DNA from: Methylophilales bacterium 28-44-11
GTDB taxonomy: Bacteria > Pseudomonadota > Gammaproteobacteria > Burkholderiales > Methylophilaceae
Length of the DNA stretch: 41,830 bases
Assembly: GCA_002281475.1 (NCBI GenBank)
Contig: NCGC01000006.1
Span: 1 to 41,830, forward strand
Reading direction: 5' to 3'
Shown: positions 18,602-26,988 of the stretch, piece after piece
How the letters are laid out: each line of letters opens with the position of its first letter
How positions within the stretch are numbered: position 1 is the stretch's first letter
The notes under the pieces: model-generated
Told to the model about the DNA's origin: nothing
The model's database searches: none
Seen by the model: only the letters and a program-made list of their open reading frames with translations
Position numbers and translations under genes: made by a program

Positions 18602-18940
18602 TTAATTAATCAAACGTAAACAAAAGGGGTACCGATAAGTCTCGCCCTTACTACTTGATATTGCGGCAATAATGCAAAAAACAATGTTCAACAGCCAAAC
18701 AAGCGGAATCAAGATAAATCCGATCAAAATCCATACTAAAATGCCGGCTGCAAATTGTGCAATGAGCATAGTAATTTGAAAGTTAAGTGCTTCTTTGGCT
18801 TGATCAGCAATATAGGCACTTTCATCCTTTTTGAGTGCCCACACTAGAAGCCCTGGGATAAAAGAAAAAATGGTGCCACCTAAATGGGTGACAGTAGCGA
18901 TGTTTCTGTCATCGTTATTTGGAACGGTGATGTCGGTCAT
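18602..18940 (-). CDS. DUF4870 (Tic20-like) small membrane protein
   Basis: This is a 112-residue membrane protein of the DUF4870 family; function unknown. Family marks are the N-terminal THLGGTIFSFIPGLLVWALKK segment, the ADQAKEALNFQITM stretch and the closing YRYPFCLRLI. Three hydrophobic segments are visible, at about residues 16-34, 53-72 and 73-93. A GGAGAG ribosome site precedes the ATG. It lies 49 bases downstream of ptsI and may be read from the pts transcript, with no functional link evident. Confidence 0.85.
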   Translation of the reverse strand: MTDITVPNNDDRNIATVTHLGGTIFSFIPGLLVWALKKDESAYIADQAKEALNFQITMLIAQFAAGILVWILIGFILIPLVWLLNIVFCIIAAISSSKGETYRYPFCLRLIN

Positions 18941-18989
18941 GGTGCTCTCCTATGAGATGAGGGAAAGAAATTTATTTGGTTTAAGTACG

Positions 18990-20738
18990 TTAGAATTCTG
19001 CGTGCAATTCCAACACTTGCAGCTCAATCTTTTCTATTTCTTTTAAGTGTAATAATTTTTTTACTTGTTTACTGAGACGAGACATTTGGCTATGTAAGAT
19101 TTGTTGTTTAACGCTCAATATATTGGAGGGATGCATGGAAAGTTGGCGCATTCCCATGCCAATCAGTAGTCGCGTGAGCTTGATGTCCCCCGCCATTTCG
19201 CCACAAATAGACAGGTTGATCTTGTATTTTTCGGCTGCTTGAATAGTCATTTGTATCAGCTTAAGTACCGCTGGATGCAAGGGGTTGTATAGATGCGCAA
19301 CCGCGTCATCCGTACGGTCGATCGCTAATGTGTATTGAATAAGATCATTGGTACCAATCGATAGAAAATCCAATTCTTTAGCAAACGCATCCGCATTAAT
19401 GGCGGCAGCAGGTACTTCAATCATGCCACCAATCTTGATCTCTTTATTAAATGGGGTACCCTCTTTTCGCAACGATTCCTTTGCACGCTCTAGCAACAGC
19501 TTACTTTGACGTAACTCTGTTAAATTTGACAACATTGGAATTAAAATTTTAATTTGGCCGTAGTGAGAAGCACGTAACAAAGCACGAAATTGGGTATGAA
19601 AAATGTGTGGTTCGGCTAAGCAAAAGCGCACTGCACGCAAGCCCAATGCAGGATTTGCGCAATTCGACACGGTATCAGGGTTCATTTGTTTATCAGCGCC
19701 CAAATCCAATGTACGAATCGTCACCGGCATGCCTTGCATGGCTTCTGCCACGTGCTTGTAAGCAATAAACTGCTCTTCCTCATCGGGCATTTCGCGCCGG
19801 TTCATAAATAAAAACTCAGTGCGATAGAGGCCGATGCCTGTGGCGCCAGAGGCTTTGACACTGATGACGTCTTCAGGCACTTCAATGTTGGCATGCAACT
19901 CTATGCCAGTGCCATCCATCGTGACGGCTTTGGTCGATTTGATCCGTTGTAATTTTTGTTGCTCAAGTTGCCACTGGTCCTGTTTAAGCTCGTATTCCGC
20001 TAATACTTCTTTACTCGGATTGACAATGACCACGCCCACACTGCCATCGACGATGATGACTTCACCGTCATTGATTAAATCACGGGCACGTTGCAGTGCA
20101 ACAATCGATGGAATATTTAGACTGCGCGCCAAGATAGCAGTATGCGAAGTCACACCGCCCACGTCAGTGATAAACGCAGCAAACTGATGCTGCTTGAATT
20201 GGATGGCATCTGCAGGGGAAATATCATGTGCTACTAAAATAGTCGCATTTTCCTGTTGCTGTTTTTCTACGCTTTGATTAGGTGATTGGCTCGGGTGACC
20301 AAGTAATACCTTGATGATGCGCTCGACCACTTGCACTACGTCTTGTTTACGTTCTCTTAAATATGCATCTTCAATGGCTTCAAACTGCTCAACTATATCG
20401 TCCATTTGTTGCTTAATGGCCCACTCCGCATTGCATTGCTCATTGCGGATAATGTCTTTGGGGGCTTCAGATAAAGATCGGTCATTCAGCATGGCCAGAT
20501 GCGTGCTGATAAACGCATCCAATTCTGCTGGCGCATTTTTGGGTAGTTGTTCGCGTATGACTTCTAAATTGTGTTTGACGGTTTGAATTGCGTCAGAAAA
20601 GCGTTGAATTTCTTCATCGATTAAACTGGGTTTAAGCTGATAATGCACCACCTCGAGTAACGCATTGGAGACCAAGTGTGCGCGCCCAATCGCGATGCCA
20701 CTTGAAACACCGACCCCATGGATGCTAAAGCTTGCCAA
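18990..20738 (-). CDS. ptsI: PTS enzyme I (PEP-protein phosphotransferase)
   Basis: EI takes phosphate from phosphoenolpyruvate and passes it to HPr. The 582-residue protein has an N-terminal HPr-binding helical and phosphohistidine domain, with active His199 in GGVTSHTAILARS. The C-terminal PEP-binding barrel includes GIGLYRTEFLFM, the LDLGADKQ segment, EVPAAAI, SIGTNDLIQYTLA and ICGEMAGD. The start appears to be TTG 20738, directly after the TAA of ptsH (TAATTG), so translation is probably coupled. With HPr, EIIA and hprK nearby but no EIIB or EIIC, it serves a regulatory PTS. Confidence 0.95.
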   Translation of the reverse strand: MASFSIHGVGVSSGIAIGRAHLVSNALLEVVHYQLKPSLIDEEIQRFSDAIQTVKHNLEVIREQLPKNAPAELDAFISTHLAMLNDRSLSEAPKDIIRNEQCNAEWAIKQQMDDIVEQFEAIEDAYLRERKQDVVQVVERIIKVLLGHPSQSPNQSVEKQQQENATILVAHDISPADAIQFKQHQFAAFITDVGGVTSHTAILARSLNIPSIVALQRARDLINDGEVIIVDGSVGVVIVNPSKEVLAEYELKQDQWQLEQQKLQRIKSTKAVTMDGTGIELHANIEVPEDVISVKASGATGIGLYRTEFLFMNRREMPDEEEQFIAYKHVAEAMQGMPVTIRTLDLGADKQMNPDTVSNCANPALGLRAVRFCLAEPHIFHTQFRALLRASHYGQIKILIPMLSNLTELRQSKLLLERAKESLRKEGTPFNKEIKIGGMIEVPAAAINADAFAKELDFLSIGTNDLIQYTLAIDRTDDAVAHLYNPLHPAVLKLIQMTIQAAEKYKINLSICGEMAGDIKLTRLLIGMGMRQLSMHPSNILSVKQQILHSQMSRLSKQVKKLLHLKEIEKIELQVLELHAEF

Positions 20739-21008
20739 TTATTCGCCTTCCCCAAAGTAATTATTGATGAGCGTTTTTAATGCTTCAATTGCCGCTTGCT
20801 CGTCCTCGCCTGTGGCATCGATTTGAATCACCGTGCCTTGCGCAGCTGCTAACATCATCACCCCCATAATACTCTTTGCATTGACGCGGCGTCCGTTCTT
20901 TTCTACCCAAATTTCACTTTTAAATTGGCTAGCAGTTTGTGTGAATTTAGTCGAGGCACGCGCATGCAGGCCAAGTTTATTAATAATTTCAACCGATTCT
21001 TTCTTCAT
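20739..21008 (-). CDS. ptsH: Phosphocarrier protein HPr
   Basis: HPr is the small phosphocarrier between EI and EIIA. The 89-residue protein keeps both regulatory sites: His15 in GLHARAS, phosphorylated by EI, and Ser46 in KSIMGVMMLAA, the target of HPr kinase. The presence of hprK in the same block fits Ser46 phosphorylation. It lies between the EIIA gene (29 bases upstream) and ptsI (abutting). Confidence 0.96.
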   Translation of the reverse strand: MKKESVEIINKLGLHARASTKFTQTASQFKSEIWVEKNGRRVNAKSIMGVMMLAAAQGTVIQIDATGEDEQAAIEALKTLINNYFGEGE

Positions 21009-21037
21009 AACTTATTCATAGCTTTCATTTGTGTTCA

Positions 21038-21439
21038 TCAGTGATTACAGCCTGCCGACGTAAAGTGCACCACGCCTTCGCGACCGCCAGTAATCGCTTT
21101 GTCGATGCAAGTATCTAGTGATTCTTGACGATAATTCAATACACGTACCAGCATGGGCAAGTTAACCCCAGCAACACCAGCAATCCCTTTTTGGCTGACC
21201 AATTTAGTCACCATATTACAGGGTGTTGCGCCATAAATATCGGAGAGTACTAACACGCCTTCACCCTCGTCAAGTTGCGCTACCATGGCTTGTGCCTTGG
21301 GTAACAATAGTGCTGGTTCGTCTTGCGTAGAAACTGCAAGGTAATCAAGATGAGTGGGACGCTTCCCCATCACATGGCTTGCACATTGAATTAAGCTCTC
21401 GCCCAATGTGCCATGCGCAATAATTAAAATTCCAATCAT
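21038..21439 (-). CDS. PTS mannose-family EIIA domain protein
   Basis: This is a 133-residue stand-alone EIIA of the mannose/fructose/sorbose family. Its probable phospho-acceptor is His9 in IIAHGTLGESL. Further family features are the VLVLSDIYGATPCNMV segment and the VAGVNLPMLVRVL strand-helix. No EIIB, EIIC or EIID gene is in the window, so it probably acts as a regulatory end point of the phosphorelay and not in sugar uptake, as is typical of betaproteobacteria. It sits between rapZ (24 bases) and ptsH. Confidence 0.93.
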   Translation of the reverse strand: MIGILIIAHGTLGESLIQCASHVMGKRPTHLDYLAVSTQDEPALLLPKAQAMVAQLDEGEGVLVLSDIYGATPCNMVTKLVSQKGIAGVAGVNLPMLVRVLNYRQESLDTCIDKAITGGREGVVHFTSAGCNH

Positions 21440-21463
21440 GTGCAGTCTTCTTTCAATCCTTCA

Positions 21464-22327
21464 TTAATGTAACTCACGATGGCGCACAATGACTTTGTAA
21501 TGTTGTTTAAAGTGCGTACTGAGTTGTTCAACTAAATAAACCGAGCGATGTTGCCCACCGGTACAGCCAATGCCAACGGTGAGATAACTTCGATTGTCAT
21601 GATTAAAACTTGGTAACCATTTTTCTAGATATTGCTGTATATCCCCTAACATATCAATCACCATCGTCTCTTTTTCTAAAAATTGCTGAATGGCAATGTC
21701 TTTTCCTGTTAATGGACGGAGGGTAGGATCATAGTGTGGGTTTGGTAAGCTCCGCACATCAAATACAAAATCGGCATCGAGTGGAATGCCATGCTTAAAC
21801 CCAAACGAGACAAATAACACCACAACGCTATTGGTAATATCAGTGTTCGGCTCTGCAATCCAGTCTCGGATATGATTTCGGAGTGCATTGGCGCTTAAGC
21901 TACTGGTATCGATATGGTGACCCAAGCTAGCAAGGCCTGCTAATAACTCTCGTTCTTCAAGAATGCTTTCAGCCAAGGTGGAGGTTGCACTGCTGAGAGG
22001 GTGTTTGCGACGTGTTTCAGAAAAGCGTTTAACTAAGCTTTCTAGGGTGGAGTCTAAGTACAGCACGCTGACATCAATGCCATCTGCAGTGAGTTGTGCG
22101 ATGGCATCTGGTAATGCTTTTAACGCTGCACTGCGACTATCGATACTGATGGCGACTTTGATAGGTTTGTTGGCTTGACCTAAGCTATCGGTATCTAAAT
22201 GCTGTGCAATTTGCGGTAACAAAGTGGCAGGCAAGTTATCGATACAGTAAAAGCCGCTGTCTTCTAACACGCGTAGTGCAATGGTTTTACCTGAGCCAGA
22301 GAGGCCAGTCACAATAATTAGCTGCAT
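21464..22327 (-). CDS. rapZ: RapZ/YvcJ family nucleotide-binding protein (RNase adapter)
   Basis: RapZ-family proteins are P-loop proteins. The E. coli member directs RNase E to the GlmZ small RNA and controls amino-sugar synthesis. The 287-residue protein has Walker A GLSGSGKT (8-15), FYCIDNLPATLLP, SFGFKHGIPLDADFVFDVR and the C-terminal GCTGGQHRSVYLVE, all diagnostic of the family. It is encoded with hprK and the pts genes, a widely conserved pairing. A 47-codon frame upstream overlaps its first ten bases. Whether a GlmZ-like RNA exists here cannot be judged. Confidence 0.95.
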   Translation of the reverse strand: MQLIIVTGLSGSGKTIALRVLEDSGFYCIDNLPATLLPQIAQHLDTDSLGQANKPIKVAISIDSRSAALKALPDAIAQLTADGIDVSVLYLDSTLESLVKRFSETRRKHPLSSATSTLAESILEERELLAGLASLGHHIDTSSLSANALRNHIRDWIAEPNTDITNSVVVLFVSFGFKHGIPLDADFVFDVRSLPNPHYDPTLRPLTGKDIAIQQFLEKETMVIDMLGDIQQYLEKWLPSFNHDNRSYLTVGIGCTGGQHRSVYLVEQLSTHFKQHYKVIVRHRELH

Positions 22328-22461
22328 AACAAGCCAATGTTGGGAAGAGATGAATAGTCACCCATGACGCTATTTTTTGCATGCTCACTCGCACGGTTTG
22401 TGTTGGAAGCGACTTCTTCAGCAAGCTTCTTGAAAATGTTGCGTGATGCACTGTGGAACAT
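22318..22461 (-). CDS. Candidate 47-residue small protein between hprK and rapZ
   Basis: This short frame is open from an ATG two bases after the hprK stop (TAACAATG) to a TAA that overlaps the rapZ start by ten bases. It fills the gap almost exactly, as a translationally coupled gene would. The peptide begins MFHSASRNIFKKLAEE and its first half could form a charged amphipathic helix (about 8-31). I recognise no family. There is no strong Shine-Dalgarno, so expression would rely on ribosomes finishing hprK. A 47-codon open frame can also occur by chance, so this is a candidate only. Confidence 0.4.
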   Translation of the reverse strand: MFHSASRNIFKKLAEEVASNTNRASEHAKNSVMGDYSSLPNIGLLCS

Positions 22462-22463
22462 TG

Positions 22464-23414
22464 TTATGATTTTTTACTTTCTCTTAACATGATTAGTTTT
22501 TGACGTTTGACGAATTGCTGCGTTCCGTTAATGCCACGCAATAATAACATGTGATTTCGTACTGCCACCTCAACCAGCACCGCAATATTACGGCCGGCAG
22601 CAATCGGAATCACCACTTTGCTGATTTCTACTTCTAACACGCGCTCGTGTAGTGTTTTTGCATTTAATCGGTCTAAGTCTTGTGGATTTAAGGTGTCAGC
22701 CAATTCTAGTTGAATCATCAAATCTAGAGGCTTGGTCGGCTTCACTGCATTGTCGCCAAACAAAGCACGAATATTGAGTACGCCTAACCCTCTTACCTCT
22801 AAAAAATCTTGCAGTAGTTCTGGGCAACGTCCCTCGATACGTTCAGGCGAAATGCGGTAGAAATCCACTATGTCGTCTGCAACCAAGCGATGTCCGCGCG
22901 AAATCAATTCGAGCGCAAGCTCACTTTTACCAATGGCAGCGTTGCCTTTTATTAAAACACCAAAGCCTTGCACTTCCATAAAAACGCCATGCAAGCTTGT
23001 AGATTCTGCTGTGGCAGTGGCTAAATAGTGCCCAAGCAATTCCATCAGTTGTGGACTAGGCATGGGCGAGGTAAACAAAGGCGTATGGCTTCGGTTCGCT
23101 GCATGCAGCAGTTCATCTGGCGATTGTTCACCATTGGCCACCACCACGGCGGCTAAATCGGTGGCAAATAAATTGGAAATGGCTTGTTGCATGGCAATGA
23201 TGCTGAGATTACGCAGGTAATCCATTTCAGCACAACCTAATACTTGAACCCGATTGGGATGGACAAAGTTGAGATGACCAACCAGAGCTAGAGAAGGCTT
23301 AGTGACAGTCCCAGAAGTGAGTATTTTGTTACCGCCGTCAAGCCCAGCTACCCATTGTAGTTTGAGCTTGCGGCGGAGTTGTGAAAACAGCTCATCGACA
23401 TTAATTTGAGCCAT
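22464..23414 (-). CDS. hprK: HPr kinase/phosphorylase
   Basis: The enzyme phosphorylates and dephosphorylates Ser46 of HPr in response to metabolite levels. The 316-residue protein has an N-terminal regulatory domain (about 1-130) and the catalytic domain. The catalytic domain holds the conserved histidine in SLHGVFMEV, a P-loop GNAAIGKSE, the VADDIVDF acidic motif and the family signature EVRGLGVLNIRALFGDNAV. The P-loop usually reads GxSGIGKS; here Ser-Gly is Ala-Ala, although the G-x4-GKS frame is kept. It sits upstream of rapZ, EIIA, HPr and EI, 147 bases after hpf. Confidence 0.95.
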   Translation of the reverse strand: MAQINVDELFSQLRRKLKLQWVAGLDGGNKILTSGTVTKPSLALVGHLNFVHPNRVQVLGCAEMDYLRNLSIIAMQQAISNLFATDLAAVVVANGEQSPDELLHAANRSHTPLFTSPMPSPQLMELLGHYLATATAESTSLHGVFMEVQGFGVLIKGNAAIGKSELALELISRGHRLVADDIVDFYRISPERIEGRCPELLQDFLEVRGLGVLNIRALFGDNAVKPTKPLDLMIQLELADTLNPQDLDRLNAKTLHERVLEVEISKVVIPIAAGRNIAVLVEVAVRNHMLLLRGINGTQQFVKRQKLIMLRESKKS

Positions 23415-23561
23415 ATTAAAGATTAAACTTTCGTTGCAATACGTGGGTACACATAAAAATTATCGCTTACATAATGGTATATGCGGCGCTAATGGAGTAT
23501 TCGCGCCCAACTTGCAAATGTATAACAGCATTGCTAAGGGAGTTTAATTTAATGTCTTTGC

Positions 23562-23906
23562 TTAGTTAGGAAGAGGGTGTTGGTCAACATTTTGATGTTT
23601 CACAGCACCATTAGTTTTGTGATGATCGCCTTGTTTCTCTTTATGTTTGAGCACTTGTCGGTCTAGTTTGTCCGTCAACATGTCAATGGCGCTATACATA
23701 TTCTCGTCGGCACAAGCAGCGTGTAAATCGTTGCCTGGCACATGTAATGTAGCCTCTACCTTTTGGGCGAGTTTTTCTACAGACATAGTAACTTTAATAT
23801 CAATCACATGATCGAAGTGATTGCTGATGCGTGTGAGTTTGTTTTGCACGTACTCGCGTAACGCAGGAGTGATTTCTAAGTGATGCCCAGTTAATTGTAA
23901 ATTCAT
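23562..23906 (-). CDS. hpf: Ribosome hibernation promoting factor
   Basis: This is a 114-residue HPF/RaiA-family protein that binds the 30S subunit near the A and P sites and silences or dimerises ribosomes in slow growth. The family start MNLQLTGHHLEITPALREYV, the LARGELY basic helix following it, and the AACADENMYSAIDMLTDKLDRQV segment are clear. The short C-terminal tail (KHKEKQGDHHKTN) is histidine-rich and basic, and the dimerisation domain of long HPF is absent, so this is the short type. It lies immediately downstream of rpoN, a conserved order. GGAGC precedes the ATG, and an inverted repeat lies in the leader. Confidence 0.94.
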   Translation of the reverse strand: MNLQLTGHHLEITPALREYVQNKLTRISNHFDHVIDIKVTMSVEKLAQKVEATLHVPGNDLHAACADENMYSAIDMLTDKLDRQVLKHKEKQGDHHKTNGAVKHQNVDQHPLPN

Positions 23907-23920
23907 GACTTGCTCCTTTT

Positions 23921-23961
23921 TGAAATTGTCCTAAGAAGAAAAACATCCCAGAACAATTTCA
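23921..23961 (-). promoter_or_regulatory. inverted repeat in the hpf leader
   Basis: The arms TGAAATTGT (23921-23929) and ACAATTTCA (23953-23961) are perfect inverse complements, separated by 23 bases. On the minus strand this lies between rpoN and the hpf Shine-Dalgarno and is not followed by a T run. An operator or an mRNA stem fits better than a terminator. Confidence 0.45.
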
Positions 23962-24032
23962 GTGTACTACTTTGGCGCAGGCTTGCAACTATCCAATTGC
24001 ACTATTTTAAAGAAAATTGACACAGCGCAAAT

Positions 24033-25580
24033 TTACAAAGATTTTCTCAAATTGGCGGGAGGGATGTTCAATGATTCTCGGTATTTTGCAATGGTGCGAC
24101 GCGCTACCACAATGCCTTGATTGGCCAAAGTGTCAGTAATTTGGTTGTCAGAAAGTGGCTTTTTAGGGTTTTCTTCCGCGACCATTTGTTTGATGAGTGC
24201 GCGGATTGCGGTGGCAGAGCAAGTGCCACCTACATCTGTGGCAACCGAACTACCAAAGAAATATTTGAGCTCATAGACGCCGCGTGGAGTGAGCATGTAC
24301 TTATGCGTGGTCACGCGTGAAATGGTGGATTCGTGTAATTCAAGTTCTTCTGCAATCTCACGGAGTACCAGTGGGCGCATGGCAATATCGCCATGCTCAA
24401 AAAAGTTACGTTGTCTATCTACAATGGCTTGAGACACACGCAAGATGGTTGAAAATCGTTGTTGAATATTTTTGATCATCCACTTGGCCTCTTGCATTTG
24501 GCTTTGCAAGTATTGACCAGAATTTTCACGGTTACGTTTTAAAATATCCGCATAGAGTTGGTTAATGCGTAGTTTTGGAATCACGCCATCATTCAACGTG
24601 GCGACCCAAATACCCTTCACTTTTTTCACAATGACATCGTGTTGGATAAAGTGGTCATGCGATAAGGTCACATAATCGCTGCCTGGTTTTGGATTTTGCT
24701 GTTTGATGAGCGTTTGTGCACCCTTGAGTGTCGCTTCATCACAACTCAACAACTTTCTTAGCTTGCCAAAATCTTTATTCGCCAATACTGGCAAGTAATC
24801 TTGAATAATCGCTTTGGCCTGTTTTAAATAAGGAGTTTCAGGGTCTAAAGCACACAATTGCAAAAATATACATTCTTGTAAATTGCGTGCACCAACGCCG
24901 ACAGGATCTAAATTCTGAATGAGTTTGAGTACAGTTTCTAACTCAAGCATATCAATTTCTAATTCGAGCGGCAGGCTCTCAGCCAATGCATCCAACGATT
25001 GCTCAAAATAGCCGTCATCGTTGATGCAATCAATCATGATGGAGACTAAGGTTTGGTCCCGTTCAGATAACGGTACAAGCTTGAGTTGACTAATCAGGTG
25101 GTCACGTAGACTGATACTGACTGTATCTTGGCGAGTGAAATCGCCATCGTCGTCATCTGAGTTGTTTTGACGACCACCTTCATCCCAATTACTAGTGCTA
25201 CCGTACTCGTCGTATTCATCTTCAAAATCGGGCGAGGTAAACTCATCAGTGCTTGGTGCTGCTTCTTCATCACGCTCTTGCGTTGCTTCTGTGGGTGCGC
25301 TGATTTCAGACACGGTCGCATTATCAAACATATTGCTATCAGGTTCTGCATCGCTACTGTCGCTTACTGGTTCCTCAGTCGTATTGGCCGTTGGCGCTGT
25401 TTCGGCGCCAACGCCATCATCTTCAGCTTCCACCAGTTCTAATAGTGGATTATCTTGCAGGATGGTTTCTAGCTCTTGATTCAGCTCAAGCGTCGATAGT
25501 TGCAATAATCGGATAGATTGTTGTAACTGTGGAGTCAGCGCAAGATTTTGGGAGATTCGGAGTTGTAAGTTTTGTTTCAT
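24033..25580 (-). CDS. rpoN: RNA polymerase sigma-54 factor
   Basis: Sigma-54 directs polymerase to -24/-12 promoters and depends on AAA+ activators. The 515-residue protein has the glutamine/leucine-rich region I (1-51, LTPQLQQSIRLLQLS). A strongly acidic, low-complexity region II follows (about 52-155, with runs such as SDDDDGDF). The core-binding region III and DNA-binding end include a helix-turn-helix near EIAEELELHESTISRV and the RpoN box ARRTIAKYRE at 493-502. It begins 12 bases after lptB and precedes hpf, the standard proteobacterial cluster. Confidence 0.96.
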   Translation of the reverse strand: MKQNLQLRISQNLALTPQLQQSIRLLQLSTLELNQELETILQDNPLLELVEAEDDGVGAETAPTANTTEEPVSDSSDAEPDSNMFDNATVSEISAPTEATQERDEEAAPSTDEFTSPDFEDEYDEYGSTSNWDEGGRQNNSDDDDGDFTRQDTVSISLRDHLISQLKLVPLSERDQTLVSIMIDCINDDGYFEQSLDALAESLPLELEIDMLELETVLKLIQNLDPVGVGARNLQECIFLQLCALDPETPYLKQAKAIIQDYLPVLANKDFGKLRKLLSCDEATLKGAQTLIKQQNPKPGSDYVTLSHDHFIQHDVIVKKVKGIWVATLNDGVIPKLRINQLYADILKRNRENSGQYLQSQMQEAKWMIKNIQQRFSTILRVSQAIVDRQRNFFEHGDIAMRPLVLREIAEELELHESTISRVTTHKYMLTPRGVYELKYFFGSSVATDVGGTCSATAIRALIKQMVAEENPKKPLSDNQITDTLANQGIVVARRTIAKYRESLNIPPANLRKSL

Positions 25581-25592
25581 AGCGTTCAGTGG

Positions 25593-26315
25593 TTAAAGTC
25601 TAAAATCTCGGCCTAAATACACTTCGCGTACGGCTTCATCTTTTACAATTTCATCGGGGCTACCAGAGGCAAAAACCGTCCCATCGTTTACAATATAAGC
25701 GCGGTCGCAAATGCCTAACGTCTCACGCACGTTGTGATCTGTGATGAGAATGCCAATATTTTTGCTGCTTAAAAAACGGATAATTTTTTGAATGTCGAGT
25801 ACGGCAATCGGGTCAATCCCTGCAAATGGCTCGTCTAGCAATATAAAGCTTGGGTTAGTAGCTAAGCAACGTGCAATTTCCACACGTCTACGTTCACCCC
25901 CTGATAAGCTGACCGCCATGCTATTGCGGATATGCACAATATGCAGTTCTTGTAATAAGGATTCTAATTGCGCTTCTTGTTCTTCTTCGGTTAATCCCTG
26001 CAGTTCCAGCACCGCCATGATATTTTCAGTCACTGTCATTTTTCTAAAAATAGAAGGCTCTTGCGGTAAATAAGATAATCCCATGCGTGCACGGCTATGG
26101 ATAGGCAAACGGCTTAAATCTTTGCCGTTCAACAAAATTCGACCTGCATCCAAAGGAACCAAGCCTACCATCATATAAAAGCTGGTGGTTTTACCTGCGC
26201 CGTTTGGCCCTAGTAAACCAATAATCTCACCACTATGGATTTTGAGTGAAATATCTTGTACTACGGTGCGCGTTTTATACGATTTACGTAAATTTTCGAC
26301 GATGAGTTCGCTCAT
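25593..26315 (-). CDS. lptB: LPS export ABC transporter ATPase LptB
   Basis: LptB powers extraction of lipopolysaccharide from the inner membrane with LptF/G. The frame extends to 26378 inside lptA, but the ATG at 26315 gives [14 protein letters not shown] and 240 residues, the normal length. Motifs are Walker A GPNGAGKT, the Q-loop in [13 protein letters not shown], signature [15 protein letters not shown], Walker [14 protein letters not shown] and the switch histidine in [11 protein letters not shown]. It follows lptA and lptC and precedes rpoN. Confidence 0.96.
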   Translation of the reverse strand: MSELIVENLRKSYKTRTVVQDISLKIHSGEIIGLLGPNGAGKTTSFYMMVGLVPLDAGRILLNGKDLSRLPIHSRARMGLSYLPQEPSIFRKMTVTENIMAVLELQGLTEEEQEAQLESLLQELHIVHIRNSMAVSLSGGERRRVEIARCLATNPSFILLDEPFAGIDPIAVLDIQKIIRFLSSKNIGILITDHNVRETLGICDRAYIVNDGTVFASGSPDEIVKDEAVREVYLGRDFRL

Positions 26316-26346
26316 ATGTTTTACATTGCTCGCGTTACGTTGTGCA

Positions 26347-26979
26347 TCATTGATTTTCTTCTTTTGGCTGAAGCCCAAGCTGAAGCGTTTTATTGAATCT
26401 TAAATTACTGGTTGTCGCCGAATTTTCACTGGTTTTATCTGGCGTTTTTGGCGCAGTAGGTTTGTTTTTAGGCTGAATAATGGCTTTTACTCGTCCTGTA
26501 TTGCCACCTTCGGTGTTGGATTTTACGCCGCCTACCACTTCAGCATATTCGGCATTGGCGTCGTAACTAATAAAATCACCGTGCACAATATCCTCACCCC
26601 GCTTTACCCAAGCTTTGGTATAAAGCTGCACTTTGTCCATGCGCCCATCGTATTCAATCCGTTGAGCACTGCCTTCCATATATTCATTTTTACCTTCACG
26701 CTTTTGCTTAAAAGTCGTAGGGTTGCCAGTGGACGTACTGTGCTGAAAGCCTTCTTTATCTTCGCGCACCACCAGTTTGTCTGCATGAATCACCAGCGTG
26801 CCTTGCGTAAGAATTACTTTGCCAGAGTACGTGCTGGTTTTTTTTGCATCATTCACCGTCACTGTATCGGCTTCTAATTCAATAGGTTGATCCCGATCGG
26901 CAGCTTCAGCCCAAACCTGTAAAGGCAGACATAACAATATACTGAGCACACAAGCATGGGTATACATACACTTAAACAT
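26347..26979 (-). CDS. lptA: LPS transport periplasmic protein LptA
   Basis: LptA forms the periplasmic bridge that carries lipopolysaccharide to the outer membrane. The 210-residue protein has a signal peptide ending near QVWAEA and an OstA/LptA beta-jellyroll domain. That domain begins with [22 protein letters not shown] and continues with [13 protein letters not shown] and [24 protein letters not shown] lies six bases before the ATG. The C-terminal 40 residues are polar and low in complexity. It is flanked by lptC and lptB in one operon. Confidence 0.93.
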   Translation of the reverse strand: MFKCMYTHACVLSILLCLPLQVWAEAADRDQPIELEADTVTVNDAKKTSTYSGKVILTQGTLVIHADKLVVREDKEGFQHSTSTGNPTTFKQKREGKNEYMEGSAQRIEYDGRMDKVQLYTKAWVKRGEDIVHGDFISYDANAEYAEVVGGVKSNTEGGNTGRVKAIIQPKNKPTAPKTPDKTSENSATTSNLRFNKTLQLGLQPKEENQ

Positions 26980-26988
26980 TCATTCTCC

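Noticed and set aside
26316..26378. Longer N-terminus for LptB overlapping lptA
   Set aside because: LptB proteins are about 240 residues, which the ATG at 26315 gives exactly; the extra residues look like out-of-frame lptA sequence.
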